35,858 nt of DNA from Isoptericola sp. (GTDB lineage Bacteria > Actinomycetota > Actinomycetes > Actinomycetales > Cellulomonadaceae): positions 1-35,858 of the forward strand of contig JAPSLD010000006.1 of NCBI GenBank assembly GCA_031181105.1, read 5' to 3'. Numbering within the stretch: the stretch's first letter is position 1; each line of letters begins with the position of its first letter. The notes under the pieces are model-generated. The model had not been told where the DNA came from and searched no databases. It saw only the letters and a program-made list of their open reading frames with translations. The translations under genes were made by a program, and so were the position numbers. Positions 7,621 through 15,534 of the stretch are shown piece after piece.

Positions 7621-8481
7621 GTGACCGACGCGACCACCAGCCCGGACGGACCCGAGGAGGCGTCCGAGACGTTCCGGCTCGCCTACGTGCCTGGTGTGAC
7701 GCCGGGGAGGTGGGCGCGCACGTGGCGCGAGCGGCTCCCGGACGTGGTCCTCGAGCTGGTCCAGGTCGAGGCCGCCGGCGCGGTGGCCGCGCTGCACGAC
7801 GGCGCCGCCGACGCCGCGATCCTGCGCCTGCCGGTCGACAAGGACGTGCTCAGCGCGATCCCGCTGTACGAGGAGCTGCCCGTGGTGGTCGTCTCGCGCG
7901 ACCACCTGCTCGCGGCCACCGGGCCCGACGAGACGGTGACCGTCGACGACGTCGCCGACGACGTCGTGTGGCTCGCGCGCGACGACGTGCTGTTCGCCGA
8001 CGGCTCGGCCCCGGTGCCGGGCCGAGCGCCCGCGCCGTACGACGACGGTGCGGGCGGTCTCGTCGAGCCCGAGCGCCCGGTGACGACGGCCGACGCGATC
8101 GCCTGGGTGGCGAGCGGTGCGGGCGTGACGGTGGTGCCGATGTCGCTCGCACGCCTGCACCACCGCAAGGACGTCACGTACCGGGTGCTGGAGGGTGCGC
8201 CGCCGGCGCCCGTGGGCCTCGCGTGGGTCAGCGCTCGCACGACCGACCTCGTCGAGGAGATGGTCGGCATCGTGCGCGGACGGACGGCGAACAGCTCGCG
8301 CGGCCGCGGGGCCCGCAGCACGCAGGCCGAGCCCGGCGCCGGCGCGGCGGGCACGCAGCCGAAGGCCCCGCACGACACGGGCCGCGGTGCGGGGCGCGGG
8401 GCGGGGCGGGGCGCGCAGCGTGCCGGAGCGCGCGGCGGGCGTCCGTCGTCGGGCAGGACGGCCCGGCGGCGGCGGCGCTGA
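7621..8481 (+). CDS. LysR-type substrate-binding (effector) domain protein lacking an N-terminal HTH; RG-rich C-terminal tail
   Basis: FRLAYVPGVTPGRWARTWRERLPDVVLELVQVEAAGAVAALHDGAADAAILRLPVDKDVLSAIPLYEELPVVVVSRDHLLA... is a LysR effector-domain pattern beginning directly at the N-terminus. Tail: GRGAGRGAGRGAQRAGARGGRPSSGRTARRRRR. Confidence 0.85.
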   Translation: MTDATTSPDGPEEASETFRLAYVPGVTPGRWARTWRERLPDVVLELVQVEAAGAVAALHDGAADAAILRLPVDKDVLSAIPLYEELPVVVVSRDHLLAATGPDETVTVDDVADDVVWLARDDVLFADGSAPVPGRAPAPYDDGAGGLVEPERPVTTADAIAWVASGAGVTVVPMSLARLHHRKDVTYRVLEGAPPAPVGLAWVSARTTDLVEEMVGIVRGRTANSSRGRGARSTQAEPGAGAAGTQPKAPHDTGRGAGRGAGRGAQRAGARGGRPSSGRTARRRRR

Positions 8482-8623
8482 CGCGCGCTTTCCGCCTGTC
8501 CGGACGGGTATGACCGACGTGTCCGGTTCGCTACGATCGACCCTCGGGTGGCGGGGACTGCCGCCGACCCGGCCGGCGGCCGGCGTCCGGGCCGCCCGTC
8601 TCCCGTCCGTCGAAGGAGCGTTC

Positions 8624-9484
8624 GTGCGCAGACCTGCCCTGACAGCCGCAACCCTGCTCGCCGCCACCGCCCTGGTGGTCCCCGCCGGCGCCCTGCCCGC
8701 CGCGGGCGCCCAGCCCGACCCGTCGTCGGCGGAGTACTGGCAGAGCCGCGACTGGGGTGGCAACCACTGGGACCCGGCGAAGGTCGGCGACCGGTGGGAC
8801 GGTGGCTCGGCCGGGCACGACGGGACGAGCTACTCCTGGCCGCAGGGCACGTACTCGTACGCGGGGAAGGTGTGCCCCGACATGGACGTCGCCAAGACGG
8901 ACGTCCGGGGCGAGGCGGCGACGCTCACCCTCCGGGCGCCCGAGGGCCGGCTCGTCTCGGCGTACTGCGTCAAGTCGGGCTCGGGCGACCTGGGCCCGAA
9001 GCTGGTGGTGCTCGACGAGCCGGCCGCCGAGGTCGTGGTCGCCTACCCGGCGCAGGGCAGGCTGAAGGCCATCAGCCACTACGCCGTCGAGCACGTCGAC
9101 GCCGCCGCGACCAGCATGTCGGCGCAGGCGGCCGGGGCGCGCAGCATGGCCGCCGCCGCTCCGGCTCCCGAGGCGGCGACGGCGACGCAGCACGACGCCG
9201 AGGCCGCCGGGAAGAGCCCGGCCACGCCGGTGCCCGCACCGGTGCCCACGCCGGTGCCCACGCCGGTCGACGACGGACCGGACGAGGACGTCGACGCGGC
9301 GGCGACGCCGGCCCCGACCGTCACCGAGCCGGAGCCCGCGACCACGCCCGTGGCCGCGCCCGCCGCGCCGAGCCTCCCGCTCACCGGTGCTCAGGTGGCG
9401 GCGGTCGCGATCGCCGCGCTCGTCCTGCTCGGCGCGGGGGTGGCGACGCTGGTCGCGGTCCGGCGCCGGGCGTCGACGGACTGA
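8624..9484 (+). CDS. Secreted, sortase-anchored (LPLTG) surface protein of unknown function
   Basis: GTG start with upstream gaaggag; signal peptide VRRPALTAATLLAATALVVPAGALPAAGA; C-terminal LPLTG - hydrophobic helix - VRRRASTD; Pro-rich stalk VPAPVPTPVPTPV. Confidence 0.85.
   Translation: MRRPALTAATLLAATALVVPAGALPAAGAQPDPSSAEYWQSRDWGGNHWDPAKVGDRWDGGSAGHDGTSYSWPQGTYSYAGKVCPDMDVAKTDVRGEAATLTLRAPEGRLVSAYCVKSGSGDLGPKLVVLDEPAAEVVVAYPAQGRLKAISHYAVEHVDAAATSMSAQAAGARSMAAAAPAPEAATATQHDAEAAGKSPATPVPAPVPTPVPTPVDDGPDEDVDAAATPAPTVTEPEPATTPVAAPAAPSLPLTGAQVAAVAIAALVLLGAGVATLVAVRRRASTD
9227..9267 (+). repeat. 12-bp tandem repeat (ccggtgcccacg-type, about 3.4 copies) encoding the VPxP stalk
   Basis: ccggtgcccgca / ccggtgcccacg / ccggtgcccacg / ccggt. 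Confidence 0.8.
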
Positions 9485-9488
9485 TCGC

Positions 9489-11030
9489 TCAGGACGGCAG
9501 GGCGGCGAGCGACCGGACGGTGTCGATCGTGTCGACCTCGTCGGGCGTCTTGTCGTCGCGGTAGCGCAGGACGCGGGCGAAGCGCAGGGCGAGGCCGCCG
9601 GGGTACCGGGGCGAGCGCTGAACGCCGTCGAACGCGACCTCGACCACCTGCTCGGGCCGGACGTGGACCACGTACCCGCCCTGCGACCGGTGGGTCTCCA
9701 GCTCGGTGAACCGCCGGGTCTGCCACTCGAGCATCTCGTCGGTCATGCCCTTGAACGTCTTGCCGAGCATGACGAACCCGCCCGTGGCAGGGTCCCGGGC
9801 GCCCAGGTGGATGTTGGACAGCCAGCCCTGGCGGCGACCCGAGCCCTGCTCCACGGCGAGCACCACGAGGTCGAGCGTGTGCCGCGGCTTGATCTTGACC
9901 CAGGCGGCGCCGCGGCGCCCGGCCTCGTACGGGGCCGCGAGATCCTTGACGACGAGGCCCTCGTGGCCCTGCGCGACGGTCTCGGCGAAGAAGTCCGCGA
10001 CCTCGCCCGGGTTGCCGCTCACCAGCCGGGGCACGACGGCGGCCGGCGGGACCGCGCGCTCGAGCGCCTCGAGGCGCGCACGGGCGGGGGCGTCGATCAG
10101 GTCCGTGCCGTCGAGGTGCAGCACGTCGAAGAAGTAGACCGTCAGGGGCGTTGTGCCCGCGTGCGCGTCGGCGTCGCGGCTCCCGGTCCGCGCGGCGGTC
10201 TCCTGGAAGGGACGCGGCCTGCCGGCGGCGTCGAGCGCGATCACCTCGCCGTCGAGCACCGCCGTGACGGCGTCGAGCGTGCGCGTGAGGTCGACGACCT
10301 CCGGGAGCCGCTCGGTGATGTCGTCGAGCGAGCGGGTGAGCACGGTGACCTCGCCGCCGGACTTGTGGACCTGCACGCGGATGCCGTCGAGCTTGACGTC
10401 GGCGGCCACCGGGACGCCCTCGAACCGTGCGAGCGCCGTCGCGACGTCGGGCGCGGACGAGGCCAGCATGGGCCGCACGGGGCGGCCGACCTCGAGCCGG
10501 AAGTGCTCGAGGGCCGCGGCCCCGTCCGTGAGCGCGGCCCGCGCGATCGGCCCGGACAGCGCGCTGAACATGGCCGCGCGGCGGACCGTCGGCAGCGGGA
10601 CGTCGGCGGCCGCGGCGATCGCGTCGAGGAGCAGGGAGTCGAGCGCACCCTGGCGCAGCTCGCCGAGCAGGAGGCGCCGCAGGAACTCCTGCTCCTCGGC
10701 CGTCGCGAGGGTGAACAGCTCGGCGACGGCCGACGCGCGGGCCGCCTGCGAGCCCGTGCCCGCGAGCGCGCTCAGCTCCTCGAGCGCGTCGTCGACGTCG
10801 AGCGGGGTCAGGGCCGGCTCGACGGCATGGGGCGGCAGGTCGGTGAGCGACCGCCACCCGACGCCGGTGCGGCGCTGGCGCGGGCGCCCGGACAGGAAGG
10901 ACGCGACGACCTCGACCTCGACACCCGGTTCGGCCGCGCGCAGGGCGTCGGCGAGCAGCTCGCGCTTGCGCAGGCGCGAGCGCGTCGCCGCGACGGCGGC
11001 GTGGGTGCGGACCACCTCGGCGAGAAGCAC
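9489..11030 (-). CDS. ATP-dependent DNA ligase (actinobacterial LigB-like)
   Basis: Adenylation motif KLDGIRVQVHKSGGEVTVLTRSLDDITERLPEVV; EGLVVKDL, WVKIKPRHTLDLVVLAVEQGSGRRQGWLSNIHLGARD; N-terminal ligase domain. Confidence 0.95.
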   Translation of the reverse strand: MLLAEVVRTHAAVAATRSRLRKRELLADALRAAEPGVEVEVVASFLSGRPRQRRTGVGWRSLTDLPPHAVEPALTPLDVDDALEELSALAGTGSQAARASAVAELFTLATAEEQEFLRRLLLGELRQGALDSLLLDAIAAAADVPLPTVRRAAMFSALSGPIARAALTDGAAALEHFRLEVGRPVRPMLASSAPDVATALARFEGVPVAADVKLDGIRVQVHKSGGEVTVLTRSLDDITERLPEVVDLTRTLDAVTAVLDGEVIALDAAGRPRPFQETAARTGSRDADAHAGTTPLTVYFFDVLHLDGTDLIDAPARARLEALERAVPPAAVVPRLVSGNPGEVADFFAETVAQGHEGLVVKDLAAPYEAGRRGAAWVKIKPRHTLDLVVLAVEQGSGRRQGWLSNIHLGARDPATGGFVMLGKTFKGMTDEMLEWQTRRFTELETHRSQGGYVVHVRPEQVVEVAFDGVQRSPRYPGGLALRFARVLRYRDDKTPDEVDTIDTVRSLAALPS

Positions 11031-11085
11031 GAACCGATCGTCGCAGCCACCGCGGGGACCCGCTCGCTGCGCGCGGGGTGCGGGG

Positions 11086-11466
11086 TCAGCGGCCCGCGTC
11101 GTACGCCTCGCGGGCGGCGAGCACCTCGGCCGCGTGCTCGAGCGTCCACCGCTCGAGCGCGCGCAACGGCTCGAGCGCGGCCCGCCCGGCGTCGGTCAGC
11201 GCGTACTCCACCCGCGGTGGCACCTCGGCGTGCACCGTGCGGGTCACCAGCCCGTCCCGCTCGAGGCCGCGGACCGTCTGGGTGAGCATCTTCTGCGAGA
11301 CCCCGTCGACCCGGTGCGCGAGCTGCGAGAACCGCAGCGGACCGTCGTCGAGCGCGCCGACGACGAGCACCGTCCAGCGGTCCGCGAGGCGGTCGAGCAC
11401 CGAGCGGCTCGGGCAGTCGCGGTGGTACGGGTCGAACGAGATCTCGGTCACGGCACCTCCTGCCAC
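11086..11466 (-). CDS. HxlR-family winged helix transcriptional regulator
   Basis: DCPSRSVLDRLADRWTVLVVGALDDGPLRFSQLAHRVDGVSQKMLTQTVRGLERDGLVTRTVHAEVPPRVEYALTDAGRAALEPL. Confidence 0.95.
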   Translation of the reverse strand: MAGGAVTEISFDPYHRDCPSRSVLDRLADRWTVLVVGALDDGPLRFSQLAHRVDGVSQKMLTQTVRGLERDGLVTRTVHAEVPPRVEYALTDAGRAALEPLRALERWTLEHAAEVLAAREAYDAGR

Positions 11467-11512
11467 CTTGCTCTCGGTCGATCGTAGTCCCTATGCTCGC
11501 CGACGGGAAGTC

Positions 11513-11535
11513 ACTCTCCAATAGAGAGTATTGGA
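11513..11535. promoter_or_regulatory. Overlapping inverted repeats: ACTCTC-CAATA-GAGAGT and TCCAATA-GAGAG-TATTGGA
   Basis: Read directly at 11513-11529 and 11517-11535 in the divergent hxlR/oxidoreductase intergenic region; HxlR operator candidate. Confidence 0.65.
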
Positions 11536-11553
11536 CGAACGAGGGAGAACGGC

Positions 11554-12198
11554 ATGACGCGCATCACCGTGATCGGCGGCACCGGGTACGCCGGCAGCCA
11601 CATCGTCCGCGAGGCCGCGTCGCGCGGGCACGAGGTCACGTCCGTCAGCCGGTCGCTCCCGGCCGAGCGGGCCGAGGGCGTCCGGTACGTGACCGGGTCG
11701 GTGCTCGACGACGGCACGCGGGTCGCGGCCGCGAGCGAGTCCGACGTCGTGGTCGCCACGGTGTCGCCTCGCGGCGACATGGCCGGCAGGGTGGCACCGG
11801 CGTACGCCGAGCTCGCCGAGGCGGCGCGCGTCAAGGGAGCACGGCTCGGCGTCGTGGGCGGCGCGGGCTCGCTGCTCGTCGCCGAGGGCGGGCCGCGCCT
11901 CGTGGACACCGACGAGTTCCCGGAGCCGTTCCGGCCCGAGGCGCTCGAGTTCGCGGGCATCCTCGACGCCCTGCGCGAGACCTCCGCGGACCTCGACTGG
12001 TTCTACCTCAGCCCGGCGGCGGGGTTCGGCGCCCAAGCACCCGGCGAGGCGACCGGCCGCTACCGCGTCGGGGGAGACGTGCTGCTCACGGACGGCGAGG
12101 GGAGCTCGTCCCTCTCGGCCCCGGACCTCGCCACGGCGCTCGTGGACGAGATCGAGCGGCCGGCCCACCGCCGCGCCCGCTTCACGGTCGCCTCCTGA
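11554..12198 (+). CDS. NAD(P)-binding oxidoreductase (NAD(P)H-binding / NmrA-like SDR)
   Basis: MTRITVIGGTGYAGSHIVREAASRGHEVTSVSRS...; GxxGxxG Rossmann motif; divergent from HxlR regulator. Confidence 0.93.
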   Translation: MTRITVIGGTGYAGSHIVREAASRGHEVTSVSRSLPAERAEGVRYVTGSVLDDGTRVAAASESDVVVATVSPRGDMAGRVAPAYAELAEAARVKGARLGVVGGAGSLLVAEGGPRLVDTDEFPEPFRPEALEFAGILDALRETSADLDWFYLSPAAGFGAQAPGEATGRYRVGGDVLLTDGEGSSSLSAPDLATALVDEIERPAHRRARFTVAS

Positions 12199-12520
12199 CC
12201 TGACCGCGGCGGCGGCCGATGCGGGCGGTGCCGGCGGTCAGGACGACGACGGCACCGCCGACGCCGGCGATGAGGAGCGCGAGGGGCACCGACCCCTCGA
12301 CCGCGAGGAACGAGACCGGCACCGGCTGCGTGTTCTGCAGCACCAGGACGCAGAGGGCCAGGACGACCAGGCCCGCGGCCCCCGCCGCGGCCCAGGCGCC
12401 GCGGCGCGGCCGGGGCGGAGGCACGTGGTTCGACCGGCTGCCGGGCACCGGGGGCGTGGACCCGGGCCGGGTCCTGCCGGGATGGCCGTTGGTGGCGGAC
12501 CTCAGGGGCGGTGCGGCCAT
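12182..12520 (-). CDS. LapA/DUF1049-like small membrane protein
   Basis: AAGAAGLVVLALCVLVLQNTQPVPVSFLAVEGSVPLALLIAGVGGAVVVL: QN.QPV.V.FL.. followed by second TM, typical LapA pattern. 3' end overlaps the convergent oxidoreductase by 17 bp. Confidence 0.75.
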   Translation of the reverse strand: MAAPPLRSATNGHPGRTRPGSTPPVPGSRSNHVPPPRPRRGAWAAAGAAGLVVLALCVLVLQNTQPVPVSFLAVEGSVPLALLIAGVGGAVVVLTAGTARIGRRRGQVRRRP

Positions 12521-12649
12521 GACGGCCTCCTCGCGGTTCCGGGCCCGCGCGCCTCAGGTGGGGCGCGTTCGCCGCGGTTGCCCTCACGCTACGCCCGCCG
12601 TGGGTCTGCGGGGCGACGGCGCGGTCCGCGAGCGAGGTGGTCGGCGGCC

Positions 12650-13747
12650 CTAGCGCCCGAGGCTCGCCGCGACCGGGCACGAGAACGGGTCGCGCGCACG
12701 GTGCTCGACGTCGTTGAGGTAGTCGATCACGGTCCGGTAGGACGTGAGGAACCCGACCTCGGTGTACGTCACGCCCAGCTGCGCGCAGTAGTCCCGCACC
12801 AGCGGCTGGACCCGCTTGAGGTTGGGCCGGGGCATGCTCGGGAACAGGTGGTGCTCGACCTGCCGGTTGAGCCCGCCCATGAGGAAGTCGACGGTCACGC
12901 TGCCGCGGATGTTCCGGGACATCAGGACCTGCCGGCGCAGGAAGTCGACGTCGGCGTTCGCCGGCACGATCGGCATCCCCTTGTGGTTGGGTGCGAAGGC
13001 CCCGCCGAGCAGGACGCCGAAGACGGCGAGCTGCACCGCGAGGAACGCGCCGGCGATCGCGGGGGGCAGCAGCACCGCCAGGACGGTCACGTACCCGACG
13101 AGCCGCACCAGCAGGACGGGCGCCTCGACCCAGCGGTGCGGCACGGGGCCGCGGCCCAGGACGGTGCGCAGGCTCGCGACGTGGAGGTTGACGCCCTCGA
13201 GCGTCAGCAGCGGGAGGAACCACCAGCCCTGCCGCCGCGCCAGCCACCGGCGCCACCCGTGCCGCGTCGCCATGACGGCCGGCGTGAACGCGATGATGCC
13301 GGGGGAGATGTCCGGGTCGCGGCCCTCCTGGTTCGGCGCCGTGTGGTGGGCGTCGTGCTTGAGCGTCCACCAGGCGTGGCTGAGCCCGACCAGACCGTTC
13401 GCCAGGACGCGCGCGGTCCAGTCGTTCCAGGCCCGCGAGCGGAAGATCTGCCGGTGCGCGCTGTCGTGCCCGAGGAACGCCAGCTGCGCCAGGACGAGCG
13501 CCATCGCCACGGCCAGCGCCAGCTGCCACCAGCTCGGCCCGACCAGCACGACCCCCGCCCAGACGCCGCCGAACGCCGCCACCGTGAGGACCATGCGCGT
13601 CCAGTAGTACGCGTACCGGCGACGCAGGAGGCCGGACTCGCGCACGAGCCGCGCCAGGGCCGAGTAGTCGTTCGTCACCCGGCGCGCGGCCGTCCGCCCG
13701 CGCCGGGCGTCCGCCGGCGCGGTCAGGCCGTCACTCGACGCGGACAC
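12650..13747 (-). CDS. Membrane fatty acid (acyl-CoA/acyl-lipid) desaturase
   Basis: Three His boxes: GHDSAH, HDAHH, QVEHHLFP; multiple TM segments. Confidence 0.95.
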   Translation of the reverse strand: MSASSDGLTAPADARRGRTAARRVTNDYSALARLVRESGLLRRRYAYYWTRMVLTVAAFGGVWAGVVLVGPSWWQLALAVAMALVLAQLAFLGHDSAHRQIFRSRAWNDWTARVLANGLVGLSHAWWTLKHDAHHTAPNQEGRDPDISPGIIAFTPAVMATRHGWRRWLARRQGWWFLPLLTLEGVNLHVASLRTVLGRGPVPHRWVEAPVLLVRLVGYVTVLAVLLPPAIAGAFLAVQLAVFGVLLGGAFAPNHKGMPIVPANADVDFLRRQVLMSRNIRGSVTVDFLMGGLNRQVEHHLFPSMPRPNLKRVQPLVRDYCAQLGVTYTEVGFLTSYRTVIDYLNDVEHRARDPFSCPVAASLGR

Positions 13748-13868
13748 GGTCGGCCTCGTCGACGCCGCGGAGCGTCTCGGGACACCCGCGCTCGGCGAGC
13801 TGCCGGGCCGCGTCCGGGTCCTCGAGCAGCGCGGTCTCGTGCGGCGGGCCGGCGGTGCTGAGGCTCAT
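13731..13868 (-). CDS. Small ORF (45 aa) overlapping the start of the desaturase gene
   Basis: MSLSTAGPPHETALLEDPDAARQLAERGCPETLRGVDEADRVRVE; ATG 13868; overlaps the desaturase start by 17 bp. No family recognised. Confidence 0.35.
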   Translation of the reverse strand: MSLSTAGPPHETALLEDPDAARQLAERGCPETLRGVDEADRVRVE

Positions 13869-13958
13869 GACGTCGTCCTGTCGTCGGAGCAGGCACGGGG
13901 CCGGCTCGCGTCCGCCGCCGTCGAGGCTGGCGGGAAAGGCGCCGCCACGCGCCCCGAC

Positions 13959-13984
13959 CGAGGAGACGGGTGCCGCTCTCCTCG
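13959..13984. other. Strong hairpin CGAGGAGA-CGG-gtg-CCG-c-TCTCCTCG between msrA and the small ORF/desaturase
   Basis: Perfect 8-bp outer stem plus 3-bp inner stem; no U-tract on either strand. Confidence 0.6.
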
Positions 13985-14090
13985 CAGGGCCCGGGCCACC
14001 GGCGTCGTCACCGGCGCGGCGGGTCACCTCGACGGTACACCCGCCGCCCCGCGGGCGCGCGCCGCCGTGCGCCCGCCCGCGGGTCGGGCG

Positions 14091-14762
14091 TCAGGCCGCG
14101 TCGGCCGGGTAGGGGACGCCCGTGGTGGCGTGGCAGCGGTACCCGTGCGGGTTCTTGTCGAGGTACTGCTGGTGGTAGTCCTCGGCGTAGTAGAACGGGC
14201 CGGCCGCGGCCGCGGGGCGCAGCTCGGTGGTGACCGGGTCGTAGCCCTTGTCCTCGAGCACCGTGCCGTAGACCTGCGCGGTCTCGCGGACCACGGTCTC
14301 CTGCTCCGGCGTCGTCCAGTAGACGGCCGACCGGTACTGCGTGCCGACGTCGTTGCCCTGGCGGAAGCCCTGGGTCGGGTCGTGCCGCTCCCAGAAGAGC
14401 CGCAGCAGCTCGGCCTCGCTCACCCGCGCCGGGTCGTAGGCGACCAGCGTGGTCTCGGCGTGCCCCGTCCGGGCGGTGCAGACCTCCTCGTACGTCGGGT
14501 TGGGCGTGGTGCCGCCCATGTAGCCGACGGCGGTGCTCACGACGCCCGGGACCTGCCAGTAGATCTCCTCGGCGCCCCAGAAGCAGCCCATCGCCAGGTA
14601 GAGCACGCGCGTGCCCTCCGGCCACGGGCCCGTGATCGACGTCCCGAGCACCGTGTGGGGGCGTGGCGCGGGCAGGACGGGGGCCTCGCGGCCCGGCAGC
14701 GCCTCCTCCGGCGCGACCATCGTCGTCGTGGCCGACGAGCCGAACAGGTTCTCGAAGATCAT
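14091..14762 (-). CDS. msrA: Peptide-methionine (S)-S-oxide reductase
   Basis: LAMGCFWGAEEIYWQVPGVVSTAVGYMGGTTPNPTYEEVCTARTGHAETTLVAYDP...: GCFW catalytic motif. Confidence 0.97.
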   Translation of the reverse strand: MIFENLFGSSATTTMVAPEEALPGREAPVLPAPRPHTVLGTSITGPWPEGTRVLYLAMGCFWGAEEIYWQVPGVVSTAVGYMGGTTPNPTYEEVCTARTGHAETTLVAYDPARVSEAELLRLFWERHDPTQGFRQGNDVGTQYRSAVYWTTPEQETVVRETAQVYGTVLEDKGYDPVTTELRPAAAAGPFYYAEDYHQQYLDKNPHGYRCHATTGVPYPADAA

Positions 14763-14912
14763 CGCGTTACCTCCATCTGCGCGGGACGCCGGTGGATCCC
14801 GGTGAGACGTCCCCGCAGGTGCCAACCACACCCGGGGCGCGGGTGTTCCGGGTGCGCGCCCCGCGACGCGCGACCGCCGGGCGTGTCGGACCCCGGGCGT
14901 ACCGTCGGGGCC

Positions 14913-15524
14913 ATGGCACCGCAGCCCACGGACCCGCTCGTGCTTCCCGACGTCGCCGCGTGGCGCGCCTGGCTCGACGAGCACGAGGACCGCGCGCCCG
15001 ACGGCGTGTGGCTCGTGCTCGCGAAGAAGGGCAAGGACGCCCCGACCACCCTGACGCACGCCACGGCCCTCGAGGAGGCCCTGTGCAGCGGCTGGATCGA
15101 CGCGCAGGCGAAGGGGCGCGACGACGCCACCTCGCTGCAGCGGTTCTGCCCGCGCCGCCCGCGCAGCCGGTGGTCCGCGCGGAACCGCGAGATCGTCGAC
15201 CGGCTCGTCGCCGAGGGGCGCATGCGGCCGCGCGGCCAGGCGGAGATCGACGCGGCCAGGGCGGACGGGCGCTGGGACGCCGCCTACGCCGGCCCCGCCG
15301 GCATGGAGGTGCCGCCCGAGCTCGCGGCGGCGCTCGCCGGCAGCCCGCGCGCCCAGGCGATGTGGGACGTGCTGACGTCCAGGAACAGGTTCGCGATCTA
15401 CTTCCGCATCACCGCGGCCAAGCGGGCGGAGACGCGCCGGCGCGCCGCCGCCCGGTTCGTCGAGATGCTCGAGCGCGGCGAGACGCCCTACCCGCAGAAG
15501 GCCGCGCTCGACGAGTCTTCGTAG
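14913..15524 (+). CDS. YdeI/OmpD-associated family protein
   Basis: WRAWLDEHEDRAPDGVWLVLAKKGKDAPTTLTHATALEEALCSGWIDAQAKGRDDATSLQRFCPRRPRSRWSARNREIVDRLVAEGRM. Confidence 0.92.
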   Translation: MAPQPTDPLVLPDVAAWRAWLDEHEDRAPDGVWLVLAKKGKDAPTTLTHATALEEALCSGWIDAQAKGRDDATSLQRFCPRRPRSRWSARNREIVDRLVAEGRMRPRGQAEIDAARADGRWDAAYAGPAGMEVPPELAAALAGSPRAQAMWDVLTSRNRFAIYFRITAAKRAETRRRAAARFVEMLERGETPYPQKAALDESS

Positions 15525-15534
15525 GCTGGACCCC

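Noticed and set aside
9227-9267. Short tandem repeats as a possible CRISPR
   Set aside because: 12-bp units with no spacers, inside a Pro-rich coding stalk; no cas genes in the window.
12182-12520. Treating the LapA-like ORF as spurious because it overlaps a convergent gene
   Set aside because: Kept as a CDS: two hydrophobic helices and the QNTQPVPVSFL pattern are typical of LapA/DUF1049, and a 17-bp convergent overlap is acceptable.
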